Origin: Pseudisothecium myosuroides
Taxonomy: Eukaryota > Streptophyta > Bryopsida > Hypnales > Lembophyllaceae
Reading direction: 5' to 3'
NCBI GenBank assembly: GCA_951799445.1
Contig: OX637296.1
Location: forward strand, 14,818,001-14,882,000
Length of the DNA: 64,000 nucleotides
The notes under the pieces are model-generated. The model was not told the DNA's origin. It was given only the letters and a program-made list of their open reading frames with translations, and ran no database searches. Position 1 is the first letter of the stretch. Each line of letters starts with the position of its first letter. Both the position numbers and the translations under genes were made by a program. Positions 24,238-38,320 of the stretch are shown here, piece after piece.

Positions 24238-27172
24238 GGTAATACTAGCTCTTTGTCTTTTTCCTTAAGAAATTCAGTCGCCTTCTTGTGATGTCAAGTG
24301 AGGTCCTCAGGGCCATTCACGCACAGATAGCGCAGTTGGAAATTGGGGAAGACTCCTGAAAACTCAACATTTGTGTGTATGTGAAGATACTTTTGTGAAT
24401 ATGAACGACATTTGCAACAACAACTCGATGTATTAGAGACATTGTATACTCTTTAGTTTGCCAGTATTGGAATTTAAAGTGAAGAGTACGTGCTTGCAAA
24501 CTTTGGATGGATGGAAATTTGTAAGCATGAATATGATGGGACCATCCATATGAATGAAATTGTGATAGCAGGTCAAGTGTTTTTGGAGCAATACTTGCCA
24601 CAAGCCTTCACAGCAATGGTGCAATTTTGAAGGGACAGAGTGTGACAGGCTCAAACCTATTAGAAAGGGCGAAATTTTGCTCACAAAACACCCATTGGTC
24701 CCGACACTATGTTCTTAATATAATAAAGGTTAGTTTAACTTTCCTTAAGGAGATTGAAGTTGAAATGGCATCCAAATGTTAGGCTTTTATTTAGGATGTC
24801 ATTTCATTAGTTAGGAGGTTTTCACTAGTGCCTAGTGTATTATGGGGAGATTGTCTTTGGTTTTTGGATTGTCATTCTTGGATTCCAGGGTTGTGATTAG
24901 GGAGAATTTGTACCAATGAGTTTCCTTGTTTGCTATTATTTTTTGGGGGGTTAGTGCAAAATCATTTAGAAAGTTTTTGATACTCTTGTGAAGGAATAAC
25001 AAGAATCTCCCTCTATATCAAGAGACCATACTTCGCTAATTGATTCATTGTATATAGAAAAATATGAAGGGGAGAATTATAGTTAGCTTGAAATTTATTA
25101 TTTATTTATTATAAATTCTTTCAATTTCCTTTTAGGGCCTACTAGAGATATATTCTAAAATTGTTTTTTATAAGCAAGACTTCAACATATTGAAAGCTCA
25201 ATGACATCTCAAAAGTGAATGGATTTATTTGGAGTTGCATTCTATAATGATTGTTTTTGGATGAACTTTCAGGATTTTGAATTGGTGTAGGCATGTCAGG
25301 GAAATTGTAAAAATTGAAAAGTTAGAACATCCAAAATTGCCATAACATTCTTGAAAAGCTAGGATAGGGGATCCTTCCTTAGTAAGACTATAACAAGAAT
25401 AATTGTGTAATAATGGTTCACAATTCATGATTATGCTTACATACAAAATATACTATAGTGAAAGGAGTTTGGATTTATGAAAAGCAAAGGGTTCCTTGTC
25501 TTCAAGCTCAAGAATGTTATGACTACTTTTAGAATATATATTCTATTATTACTTGACTAGGAGGACTATTAATGATGTTTTTAATGGCAAAAGAAAAGTC
25601 ACACCTTCATATTCACTACATTGAAGAGAAACAAAACTAAATGGCTTGTATGTATTTTGTATTTTTTTATTAGAAATCTTTTGCCACTCCAATTTTGTGA
25701 AAGTTTTTGAAACACCAAATAATGCATCAATTAGATATTGAATTTAAAAGTTATATTACTTCAAAGTTACTCCCTCTATCTCAAAATAAAACCAGTGTAT
25801 TTTACAAAGGAAACATTGGATTTATTTTGAGACAAAGGGAGTATATAAATGGCACCAACACTTTAATACCTTCTTAACTTAGCTCTCATAGGCCTATCTT
25901 AACCTTTGAATATTCCTTGGTCAAACTTGATTGCAATTTTTATAAAATCCATTTTTGGTAATTGATTTATATTTAGAATATGGAGCATAAGAAGTTATGT
26001 TTCTAATTCATCAAAAAATTCTGAAAATAATCCAAAAAAATGATTGGATCCATGAATGATTAGAAACCTCGTGTATTTGTCATTCATATTTTCTACATTT
26101 GAACTATAAATTACAAAATAGTGTTTTTCATCCTACCATCCATTTAAAATCCCATATTCTTCTTAGATGTGTTATAATAGATATAGTTTTATTTATTCAT
26201 TACTCTTTAATCTATCACAATAATTTTGATTTGAGCACCAAAAATTCTGAAAATCTAGCATCTAGCATATGAAAATTTAACCAATCAATTATACATGGGT
26301 AAATTCAGCTTCATAGTAGTATCTTGACTTGAAGGTTCTTAGGCTGGAAAAAATTAAAATAATTAGTTTAGAAATTTTTACCATTCCACATGGCTACTTC
26401 AACCTCATGTTAGAAAATTTAATTCATTGTTTGTAATTCAAACTGCTAAATAGAGCTCAAAAATGATATTTAACAATATGATGTTTGTCCATATTCCAAT
26501 AAAAATTTGTCCTCAAGGGATTGAGGATCATTGAGTAGTTCAAATCTCCAAAAACGTGAAGAAAATGTGTGTTATAAAGTGCAGTTTAGAAGAATAGTTT
26601 CACAATAACATTCAAATAAAAGGTGTAATCCATGACCCACACATCACATGCATACAATTGAATCGACCATCCATGAATGCGGTACGAGACCCCATCTTAA
26701 GCCCTTACATTTAGAAGTAGACAGTAAGCAAATAGTCCTGACGCTCCTATTGCTTCACCTATAAAATAGTGGACCACAAGATTCTTATTTGACCTAAGCA
26801 AGGGTGCACTCGCATAGAATGTTTGCTAATAAAAGCACAAAGTTCAGTAGTGCACCATCAATCAACTAGAAGTTACTCTTGCAAGGACATCCACATTACA
26901 GTGCTAAACTTGTGATTAACCAATACTAATCAAATTACAAGACAAACTTGGATGTCAGTTTGTCATAGAATCCAGTGTAGTAGTTCCACTGACATGATCA
27001 ATTCCCACCCACTAGACTCAGAAAAAAATCATCAAGTAATAGCACATACGAAGCAATTGCGGTTATAGCCAGAATCAATGGATGTACAAAGATACCTACG
27101 GAGTGACATGAAGACCTCCCCTAGCAAGAATAATCCTCTAAGGAGATGAAATAGAAAGAGATGTATAGACAC
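24238..27172. other. AT-rich spacer between the small candidate gene and RAPTOR
   Basis: No gene seen. The first 450 bp may be 3' untranslated sequence of the candidate at 23869. A 72-bp Stowaway-like element lies at 25770-25841. Confidence 0.5.
25770..25841. mobile_element. 72-bp Stowaway-like MITE
   Basis: Ends CTCCCTCTATCTCAAAATA and TATTTTGAGACAAAGGGAG are inverted and flanked by TA on both sides, the classic plant Stowaway (Tc1/mariner) pattern. It is shorter than most members. Confidence 0.85.
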
Positions 27173-27205
27173 GGAACTGCACGTCAGAAGGCGAGGTGCA
27201 GTTCC
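27173..27205 (-). other. 10-bp perfect hairpin in the presumed RAPTOR 3' UTR
   Basis: GGAACTGCAC (27173-27182) is followed after 13 bases by its exact complement GTGCAGTTCC (27196-27205), about 206 nt beyond the RAPTOR stop codon. Transcript extent is not visible from sequence. Confidence 0.45.
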
Positions 27206-27410
27206 AACTTGAGCGGGTAAAACTCCTTAAATATTTTCCTGCTTAAAAACCAACCCCACTACTCCCAACTTCACCTAAGATTAGACATATGGTCTTGCCC
27301 ATGACTTACTAGACCATGTTTCGATCGAAGAGGCAAGGCAGTCTCCTCTCCATACACATGTGCTGCTTCTGTTGGTGAACTTAGAATGCAGGTAGCGAAG
27401 GGAAAATATA

Positions 27411-30400
27411 TTATCTTCCCTGAATACTGTCCCCGGCATAGATGGAAACCATGGAATCACTCGCTCCCGCAGCCAGAAATACGTTGTAGGAATGGAAGCA
27501 CAAGGACGTAACAGGACCAATTCTTCGGCCTAAAAAGCTGTGGTGGAATTTAACCATACTCAGTTGCTCCCCGCTCGTACTGAACGTTTTGATTACCGGT
27601 AACTGCTTGGCAGACCCTGTGGCAATCACAGGTGCATACCGGTGAACGACCATGGAGGTCAAGTTGCCCTTGTGTGCCTCTACCTCATGATAGGGTGCTG
27701 AGCTCTTTCTGATATCGAGCATCTTCAAATCTCCGGCCTGTGATGCTGAGATCATCTGCATAGCCCAAATGATTTCCATTAATATAAGGACACTACGAAA
27801 CTATTGAGAATATGGGAAAATGTACTTTACTTTGTCAAATTAGACTAACATGAGCAACACCATCCCAAGAACCTCATTTTGATCTGGTCCCTGGCATCCC
27901 AATGAACGTAACGGAATGCATCACACGTCGTTTGTCACAGACTCAGTCCAGCCATCAAATGTGGAGTCACAATATTAAAACAAGAACAATTAGAATTTGT
28001 AGTGCATCATTTGAAGGCTCAGTAGAAGATCACCTTGGTATGATCCGCTCCAGGTTGAAAGTCAAGGCCCACAACTTTTGTTGTGTGTGGCTTCATCGCA
28101 CAAACAAGCCTGCATACACAATTGACAAGGAATTGGTACTACAAAATAGGTCATGAGTGACAAATCACACCAATTGCACCATTTACTGTGTGCAAACACG
28201 TACGTGTATTTTTAAGTTACTACAGTATGAGAGTAAAACTTCTAGAAGCCTAAAAAATTGACAACAAATTATCTGACGCCATTGCCCACATTCAGTCAGT
28301 TGAAGTGGGCCATTATGACATTTGCTATCCGCAGTAAATACTGTCTTCAGTATAATAAAAACAAAATACGTAACAACAAAGACCTTGTAGAGAACGAGAT
28401 CTCTAAGTATTGAAGCACTTACGATTCTCGAGAGCGTATATCATACACCCTAACAGAGCCATCTCCACAGCCAGTAATCACACGAGAATTATGAGTCTGA
28501 CAAGCAGCCTGTAATGCAATCCGGAATAAGAAATTAGTCTGCCGAAATAAATTAGAAAGCAACTCGCGCAAATACATTTGCAATTGCAGGTAGTATTAAT
28601 CATCCAGATCCTCAAAAGAACAAGTTAAAACAGATACTTATATCATGGGAATTTGTTTAGTTTGAAAGCACTGATGAATCCATTTCTACAATATGCTCGG
28701 TCAAACTTACCATAGCAGACACAGCGCTATCTGAATGAGTAGAGATGCTGGAGGCTAGCTGCTCCCGATCAAGATCCCACACCATGATACTGGAGATCTG
28801 CCCTGTTGCATACTGCAATCCAAAAAATAACATGGTTATGATTTTAAAATAATACAAGCCCGAAGTACTTTGAAATGACCGACGCAATTGAAAGAGATTC
28901 ACTTGAGATGTTACAAGCAGAACAAATGTGAGTATAAACGACCCACCTGAAAGCATACCCAACTCAAGACTAGTGCCTGGAATCCTATGAAAGTACATGG
29001 CAAATAATTCAGTGATACAGGTAGATACCTAGCCACTCTATGGTGATGGAAGAGTTTATGTAATGTATTACCAAGCTCCCCGTCATCTGTTGCCAATCTA
29101 CCACAGCACTAATTCCTCGTGCACCAGGCCCGTGACCCTGCACAGCCTGCCATGATGTTGCCAGACGATGTTTGCCTCTCTGAGTGTAGTCTTTCCAAAC
29201 CCTTACACTTCCATCACCTGTAAAGAAGAGATAGAATCAGCATATAATTGACCAATAGCCAAAAAATAGGGGTAGAATTGACACGCATCGCACATCAATA
29301 TCCTGACAACCTAGAAAGTTGAAAAACAGGCCAACTACAACAACACTGAACAGTTGAATATCAGGGTCCACATTCAAGAAATGCGGGCACTCATGAAAAT
29401 CTATTTACAGTTGCAAAGAGACGTTGCTAGATCAATTGATGTGTCAAAACCGCAAAAAGCATTGACTGATCACATCATAAGCAGCAAACTAACTCATATG
29501 ATGTTGAGAGATCACACGCAACAGTATCAGTACACATAGAAAGCAGACAAACAACTTACTTGAAGCAACAAGCAGCAAGCTATCATCCAACTCGTTCAGC
29601 AAGCAAAGCTTGGAAATCGACTTGTGTTCTGCATTATTATGATTCTCGAAGGTGTTTACCACATCATCTGTATCATAATCCCATATCCTGCAAAAGAAAT
29701 TCCAGAACGGCAACTTCAGAGGAACAGCAATCAACGGGACGAGTTTCTGATTGTAATGTTGTAGTCTAAGTTAATGTGCAGAAACAAAACTATTGAACAA
29801 TACTTCATACATTGAACTAAAATCATTCCAGATTGATGTCTGCTTTTAGATCAGGTCTTAGATACTATAGATTATAAGGACCCTCCAGAGTAAGAGTAGT
29901 ACCTAATAGTCTCATTGTCGTCTGCAATACAGACTAGAGGTTTGAATGGGTGCATAAGCACTGCTTTGGTTCCAAATTCAGATTCAGTATCCTGACTGCC
30001 AATCTGATCGGTAACTTTGCTTACACCTGCACCCAATGCGACAAACACCAATAAGTCGGGGAACGCCATACCTTCACTGGACTTAAGTCCTACAACGATA
30101 AAACTGGGGCCTAAAGCACGTCACACTAGAATCAAGGTACGAGAAAGAAGCAGATTATGAAGGAAAAACGAGAACCTACTCTGCTCAGCTGCAAAATCTT
30201 TCAGATACACTAGACAATAAATGCAGACTCATGTTCTTCGAGTTCAAGTACTTCTCTTCATGTGCTGCCTCAAAGACAACGCCAAGAGTATTTCCACTCC
30301 AACGAAGAAAAAAACTGTAATGTCACATAAAGACACTTACTTGAATGTTGACACCTATCAATGCCAATGAGTGCCTCTTTCTCTCTCATTTCCCGACGAG

Positions 30401-33400
30401 CTAATATCTCTTCTTCATCATCATGGGATGGCTCCAACAATGGCCGCGAAAAATGTCCACAACTCCACTTATAAATAGTTGATTCTGGCAACTGAGGCCC
30501 ACTTGAACCAGTCTCCAAAGTGATTGCCGAGAGTCCAGAAGTAATCATCCCAGCTGCAGCAGCTAGACCAGATGTCAGTGTATTAAGACCTGGAGTTGAG
30601 GCATGGGCAATAATATCACCAGCAATTCGCACAGTAGGTCTAGAAGCATCCCAAGCTCCGTTCAATGCCGCGGAGATATCCATAGATGCCACACGTCTAA
30701 GGCTGCTGGTGGAACCTGCAAGAAATGCTGGTCGCGTGGGAGGGCTAGGAGGTGGTGTTAAGATTCGCCAAGTGCTTGGAAGGTTTCCTGCCCAAAATGA
30801 AAACTTGGGTGTTAAAAGCTTATTTTAAACCATGTGTCTTCCAAAACTATTTCATTAAAGAACAATTAAAACAGACATTGAATACCCATATTAGTGTCTT
30901 GCAATACTTTAAGTCAAGTAAAAGTTTCATTCTGCATTAGAACCAAACATTCCCAACAAGTATTAAGATGTATTAGTTACTAACCTGAAGAAGATGACAC
31001 CCAAGAAGTCGACCGATGCATTACACCAGGCATAGGAGTAGGAGGAAGTGCTGCCACAGGTGGGTTTCGTGGGTAACTGAGGACGCCTCCATTAGACCTT
31101 GAGGCTGCCACAACTTGAGCTGACTCAAATCCACCTATCTTCAAAACGTTAAGGCCCAGATTAGCCACGCGAGGGAAAGGATCCCTAGCCAGTGCATAAG
31201 CAGCCATAATGCACTGAACATAGACGCTGCCTTCCTCTGATCGCCGCCACGGCCGAGTTCCTCCATTACTGGAGGCAGCACCGTTGGAATCTCCAAGCAC
31301 AGGATTATCAGACAAAGGGGAGTGCCCTGCAGAACCTGAAGTCCAGTGATCAACGAGGAGAATGTATTATGACAACAGCAAAAAAACTTTAAGAAAAGAT
31401 GGATCTCATAGCACAATCCCAAAGAAAATTGCAAGCCCACGTGATTGAATTGTGCTTAGCAATGGTGCACATATTCATGTCACTAACAATCCTCTGTGAT
31501 GGCAGTTTGCTTTCAAGATCAAATCTTACTAACCACCATACTTTCATGGCATTTCACCGCACTCAATCCCTCCTATCAAAGACCCAGGCTTCAACATTGT
31601 ACGGATACAGGTTATCAATTAATTTCTACCTGGGGAGCCTGCCAAAGACCCGTTGCTACGGACAATGCGCATTACTGGACGGTAGGGTGTCCCTCCATCC
31701 AAACTCAGAAGGCCCTGATCTGAATCTGGATGTGAACCGGCATATACGAGTTGCGTTGGGTAAAGGTACCCTGGGTTCCTGTAACCTGTTCCATAGGCGG
31801 GCAAAACTGCTGTATGCGATGGAGGTCTTAAGTAAGCTGCAGCAGACTGTCGGAACATCCTGTTGTGACTGGATGCTAAGCGAGTCATTGCTGTAACAAA
31901 AACATTAGCCAAAGCTAGTAATATTAGAAAACAGAAACAGCCGAATCAAATGAACAAATAGAGAGAGAAACTAACAAATACAGCAATGCCAAATTAATAC
32001 AAAAGGTAATTAGAACCTTGTGATTCTATTTTCATGATTTAATGAGTAACAACTCGTTGTCCTACAAAATTCATAGCCTAAAATAGAAGGTACTACACAG
32101 AAGGATGTGCTACTGGCTAATTAGAAAATGCTTCAAATGAGATGAAGGTAATAAGTGACCCAGTATTCAATTGTTAGAGAGTGTCACGCTAAACATTTGG
32201 AGATGCATTCTAAAGAAAGTTCGTTTCAGCTATTACCTCTTCCTCATACGAACGTAAAATCACAAAAAACGTGATATACAGGTAGCAACATATGCCAAAA
32301 TGTCATTCACCGCAGGAGAAATACTCCGATAGCAACGACAGCGCGTGTTCTCACCTATAGCAAGTTCAGCTCGAACAAGAGGGCTTCCATCACACAAAAC
32401 TTTCAATAAAAGGCTTGCTATCTTTTGCTCGGCAGCTAGGGTCTCTTCGTCCACCTCATCATCGGCACCTCCCGAAGAAAGTCCGTCTACTCCAACTTTC
32501 ACAAGTGTACCCAGTGCATACGTAGCAGCAGTTCGAACCTGGAAGAGACAATACATCAGATACTCAAAATTCGAAAACAGTCCAGAACAGTGAAAACCCA
32601 AATAGATGGACTCGTGTTAGAGTATACAATGGACATCAGAACAAATATCATTCGTGAAAAAAACCATAAATAAAACAATCTGCATTGCCAGATGATCCTG
32701 TAGAAAGAGCAATAAAATGACATAATAGGACTAAATACACACAAAAAAGAAAATACAAAGAAGAGCAAAAACACCATGCGCGCTCACCTCAGGCTGGGGC
32801 TCAGAAAGAACTTTTCCGAGGATTGCTGGTGCACCCAAATCCAACGCTCTGGCTATTCCCTCTGGAACTCCATCCCAAAGCTTTCCCAAGCAAAGACAAA
32901 GCCACTGAAGAAGCAACGGTTCAGCCGGAGGAGCACTTGGAGCTGCCTGCACGTTTGAGGCTGCTTGTATGTGTGAGAGACAAATATTAATCAGTCCAGC
33001 ATCTATACAGGCTTGCTGCCCATGTTGGTGGCCATCAACTATAACTGCTAGAACAAATGCAGCCATAGCACGCTGTTCTGCATGGATGTCGGGACTCTCC
33101 AGAAAATGGATAAAGTACGAATGACCACCGTCTTTGACAAGATCAACTTGGCACGACTGCAACAAGATTGAAACATACCAAGAGTCAGAAATTTCCTACC
33201 AAGTTTATCAAGAGGAAACCCCATGTACGAAACCAAACTATCTACCGCAGTCATTTGAACCTGAGATTTCAGATCGATGAATTATACATTATTTTTAAAT
33301 TTGTTTCAGTCCAGCTCCATTGAGGCTTTAGAAAACTGTTCACATTCACTAAAAATCAATTTTTTAAGACTTCAAAACTTCCACACGTTGCTTGGTAGGC

Positions 33401-36400
33401 GGACATAGGAAACAATCATATAAATTCGAACATGCACGAAAAGCAGTCAGATTCTGAAGCTGCAAGACTTGAACTAACGACAAGTCATTGCGACTACTTG
33501 TAGCGATCACAGGGAGGGAGGCTGCGTGCTCTTTGACCTCTCGTCTTTACTCTTTTATGTGTTAAAGATAAGAGTATTTCTAGTTCGATCAGAGCACCCC
33601 TTAAACACTTCATATGCATGTTTAGACTTCCAAACGAAACCACCCTCAAGCAACACATCATTGAAATCTAAAGAAAAGCACACCTTGTCAAGAGCTAAAA
33701 TCTTTGTCCAAATAAATACAAGAATCTGCCGTAAATCAGTTGCCGTTGTTTGCAGCAGCTTGAGAACATATGGAAATATTCCAACAGATAACGCCTGGTC
33801 AAACAAGAAACCAAAACCATATTAACACGACTTTGACTAATCGCGGCCAAAAGAACACCAAGAAGGGTCAATGTACATCCAAAAGTAATACGATTGATTC
33901 ACGCTCAAATGGGCAAAAGAGATAAAGTCTCCAACCTAGATTGAACTCCCCTTCAAAAGTATTGACGCTAATTAAGCAGAAAAGATACGCAGTACGTCTT
34001 CAACAAGAAATAAGGACCAAATCATTACCAAATCCACAGCCCACGCTCCCATGTCCAAAAACCTGCCCAAGAGTACCAAGGCTCGGAATCTATGGGACTG
34101 GCTCAGCAACACCTGGAAAGCCACATCCAATAGCATCACTCATCACAAGGGATATAATAGACCCCAACTCTGACATAACACTAGGAGACCAGCACACCAA
34201 TTTGGACAATTATGGTCTACTTGAATCTGATTATGCAGCGTTCAAAAGATAAATAAAGACCATAGAAGTGCTATAATCTCTATATTTTTTTTAAAAAGGT
34301 AACTTTCTCAGTCAGTTTTACACCCATGAAACAGACAGACAAATGTTGGCCGATGCAATATCAAACAGAAAACGGTCTCAGAAGCCAAATAGCGTCTTTC
34401 CGTGAAAACTCATCAAGAACACCAAAATCCGAGCATTAATAAGATTTGCGGGTACTGTACAATACAATACCTGCAGGACGATAGGAAGCTGCTCAGGTGG
34501 CTTCTTCCTTTCAGAACCGTGCTCTAACCACACCTCAAAAGCTGTCAACTGCTCCGTAAAAAACGGACTTGGCTGCAACACAGGCAAAAGAACAGCAGGG
34601 TTAACCTTAATCTTGAAAAATATCTGCTGCAGAAAAAGAACAAATACAAACGTATACCACGTTCCATAAGAACAAGGAAACAAATTTGTGTGTAAGATCA
34701 CATGATTACTAGAACTTCTGAATCTTGAGGTGCGTGCGTACCATAACAGATACAACACAGACATAAAGTCCGCACTTCATTTCGTAAATAGGGGCATAAC
34801 TCTGAACCACAAAGAGCTGCATACCTGAAATTCAGCACTTGGGTCATTCAACAGTGTTGGCAACTGTGAAAGGCAGATTTCAGCTGCCATATCCCATGCA
34901 TGCCTGCACAAAAATTGCACACGATTAATTTCATTTAGAAAGGTTCAAGCAATGATTTGAAGCTCCTTGTCGTACCAAAATCAAGTTATTTCCTCGCAAT
35001 TTCAAATACACATTGCAACAAAATCTCCAATTTATTAGAACATGTTCATTTCTCACTAATAGCTTGAAAAGGATGCTCACAGGTAGTCAAACAAAGACAA
35101 TGTTTTCGAGTTCAACGATCCCCGATTACCATTCACAGCATAAGCATCTACAAAGCATTTGTGCAAAAGAAACAAACTACATACCACATAGGATGCTGAT
35201 GTGTGGGAGGCAGTCGAGGATATGACTGTGGAGAGCAGTTGGCAGACCTCATAATGCGTTCAGCCAGTAAGAAATTCCGAAACAAGCTGGCAACAAGAAG
35301 ATCTTGCCGGAACAACCGCTGAAACAGTTCTGAATCATTGAATTGCAAACAACAAAGGTTTCAGTTAGTAAAGGGTACAAGCTAGTAAAGTCTCGACCAC
35401 TCATGTCACATCCCCAAAAAAAATGTATTCCGGAAGACATTGTAACTAGACCTTCAGGATGCGGTCTATCCAATAAGAGCATCATGAACTTCAAATAATT
35501 CTAAAAATCACATTTACTAACTGCTCACCTCGCGGGAGCACATTCCACGCAATTGTGTCCGTTATAGCTGTAAATATCCAATTCAGCTCCCCCAAAGGAG
35601 TTTTCCGATCGTTTTGACGTCCGGGGATCTGGTCTATCAGATCGGGATCCAAAGGAAGTAAAGACCGAGGACAGAACCTGAAACAAGAGAAACACGTCAC
35701 TTGCGACCCAAATGCAGATCCAGCAGTGAACTGAATCACTAAATAATGAGAAGCTTTTAAGTGAACAGGGGTGCATAATTGAAGAAGAGGGAGCCAAATC
35801 CCGACTAAGAACCCATCTCACAGAAAGTAACGACGTTCATCAGGAAAAAAATCATTGCTGAGACTCAAAGGTATATGTGAACATAATGCCAGGTCTAGAA
35901 ATTACCATCTTAAAGCGATTTTGATCGGGGTTGTAAGACAGGAAGTAAAGACATCAGCTGGCAGCTCCGTATCCTGAGGAAGTGATTCGTTCGCTCCACA
36001 TGCCGCTAACAAGATGCAGTCCTTCATTGCGGCAGTCAAATCTCTCGAGGACGTGCCCCCAAGACCCCACTCAGGCCGCTGTTTCAAACCGATATTTATG
36101 CACGAAATTAATCTCTAATATTTCGCAAGAATTCTGCAAGACGTCACCATGAAGCTCTTGCAAGGCTAACAGAAATCTTCAGACTGAAATAAAAATAACT
36201 ACTAGGAAGAACTACTAACAAGGTATAGTGACTTGAGAGATCACTATAAAGTGGGAAGCACAAAATCGACGTTATCATTTACATAACCACATCTCCGACG
36301 GAATTTGTTGGCATCACATGTCACATAAGCTATTTAGATTATATCTGAAAAAATCTAGGAGTACTGAACGTTACAAAACCAGAACAGCATACCTCACAGA

Positions 36401-38320
36401 ACGCATTCACAATCATGCCAGCTGCTGAGCAATCGAAAACATAAATGCATGGATTTCCAAGCCAGGACTCCAGTTCATAAACCGAGAGTGGTATGTACTG
36501 AGTGAAATTCTGCAAGAAATAAAACAACCAATTTAGATAGAGCAAATAACACATATTAATTTATCCTCCAAATGCGAAGTCAACAAACCTTTGAGGCTTT
36601 AAAATCAAAGAAATGGACATAACCAGACGTTATAATCTAACTGTATAAAAAAGAGGTGCAATAGTAAGCAGTATCTCGACCTTGTTGAAAAGCCATATTT
36701 CCCCATTGATTGTTGGTCTCGGAACACCATGGCCGTTATAGTGAAACAACACTCTTTCGCTCTTCGCATTTTTCCGGCAACTTAGGCATAACTTTTTGAC
36801 CTCTTCAACAGTAGGATCTAAAGAGACCTTGTATCGGGCCTGCAACCGGAGTCACATACAAGTGACTAATAATTAAATTACATGATTGATCAGCACTTAT
36901 CGCTTTCTAGAAACGGCAAGCAACATACCTAGCAGGATAGATATTTCGCTCTGGACAAAACCTAGGCATTGAGGGGCAAAAACTTTCAAATATGGAAGAT
37001 TGTTAAAAATAGAGTTTTTTCCTTCACATATAAACTCATATTGCCCAATTCAAAAACGGAATCAGATTACACTACTTACTCTTGGCTGCCACCGCTCATA
37101 CTGGGCTTGCAGGTTCTTCCCAATTGCTTCTAACGCTTTTGCAGATGCAGCTGAGAATGGGTCTGCAAATCAGGAAGAATATTAAGTAGTGATCTAAAAT
37201 CGAAGGGGCAGAAATCACAAAAGCTCGTGTCAAATGCTTTCATGAGTCTTCAGCTAACGAATCATGAGCTGTCGTTGAATTCAAAACACCGCACTGGTTC
37301 ATGTACCAAATTCGCAAATTAAAAGTGACAACCATCAACGAGATGAAAACAAGAAGAACCCTAGAACTCGGATAAAAACATCATGAATGGTTAACAATAA
37401 TTTTGAAGGTGACCAGTCAAATGCGCAAAAGACAAGAGTCAAAAGGGTAAATCATCAACATACAGCACATTCATTACCTATCCAACATTCCAATCGGGCA
37501 CATGGCGAGATTTTGATAACATCTGGCGGGTCCACTCCAATATTCAAGCACAGACACAACGCCACCCACCCTGTTTTCATCTATCATGAACCACAAAGTG
37601 AAACGTCAAAACCGAGTGAAATTTCGTACATGGTGAGAACTACTTCAAGCAATTTCACAAAAGGATCCTACTATAGTGCGTGAAAATATTGAACCAGGGA
37701 TCTGCGAGTAAAAAGCAATTACACAGCTATCCCAGTGTCATCGACACCAAAAAATCAGTGACGGTAGTAATTTCCCCACAGCAACAGAGATTTTCTGCAG
37801 CTCAATGACTAAATAATACAATCTTCCACATCCTCATCCAATTAAGGCACGATAGGGTAACTCGCTGCCCTATGTGTCCCGACAATTTCGTCACCATGAA
37901 GAATTAGGTCCATGTACTGATGCACTTACCCAAGCTATCTGCAACAATAAAGCTTCAAGTAAGCAATCGATACATGCAATACAATTTGATCATAATTGAA
38001 TAATTGTAGATTCTTACTCTGTCCTTCATCCTCCACCTTGAAACAGCGCCCGGTTCAACCGCCGGAACAGCGGCTTCATCAACATCATGACGCAAGTCAC
38101 AAAGGTAAGAAGTACTAGAAAGGAAAGACTCTCCAGGATCGTTGGCACAACGCCTCTCGCCGTCTTGTGCAAGGTGGTGTGCATCCTCGACCTGGTTCCT
38201 TCTTGATAAATCATCAACCATATGTAGTGGGAGGGTTGAAGCAGCATGCGGACCTATATGTCCTCCCCCCATGCTATCCATGGACCGTTGCCTACAAAGT
38301 ATTACCTCTCCCAACGCCAT
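27411..38320 (-). CDS. RAPTOR: RAPTOR, regulatory-associated protein of TOR (TORC1 scaffold), 24 exons
   Basis: Exons: 38320-38018, 37580-37478, 37162-37080, 36839-36681, 36509-36393, 36078-35906, 35677-35529, 35329-35185, 34903-34825, 34572-34471, 34112-34029, 33794-33684, 33156-32788, 32538-32355, 31890-31630, 31335-30985, 30787-30341, 30026-29903, 29687-29560, 29217-29072, 28812-28711, 28508-28423, 28109-28034, 27755-27411. All GT-AG with matching phases; 1408 aa, close to other plant RAPTORs. RAPTOR presents substrates such as S6K to TOR kinase. Residues about 102-380 are the caspase-like N-terminal domain (FHYNGHGVP with His200; YVFDCSAAG with Cys243; [17 protein letters not shown]). HEAT-type helices follow (about 400-740: [34 protein letters not shown]). 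After a Ser/Gly/Pro linker with [11 protein letters not shown], seven WD-like blades fill 1074-1408 ([40 protein letters not shown]). No break or missing block. Confidence 0.96.

Noticed and set aside
31399..31896. 165-codon plus-strand frame
   Set aside because: Lies antisense to RAPTOR exon 15 and its flanking introns; explained by the coding strand.
37922..37950. Possible 9-nt micro-exon of RAPTOR (ATAGCTTGG between AG and GTAAGT)
   Set aside because: It looks like a spliced unit, but exon 1 joins exon 2 (37580) directly in phase 0 and the conserved MKTG...ALCLCLNI block is complete without it. It could be an alternative exon.
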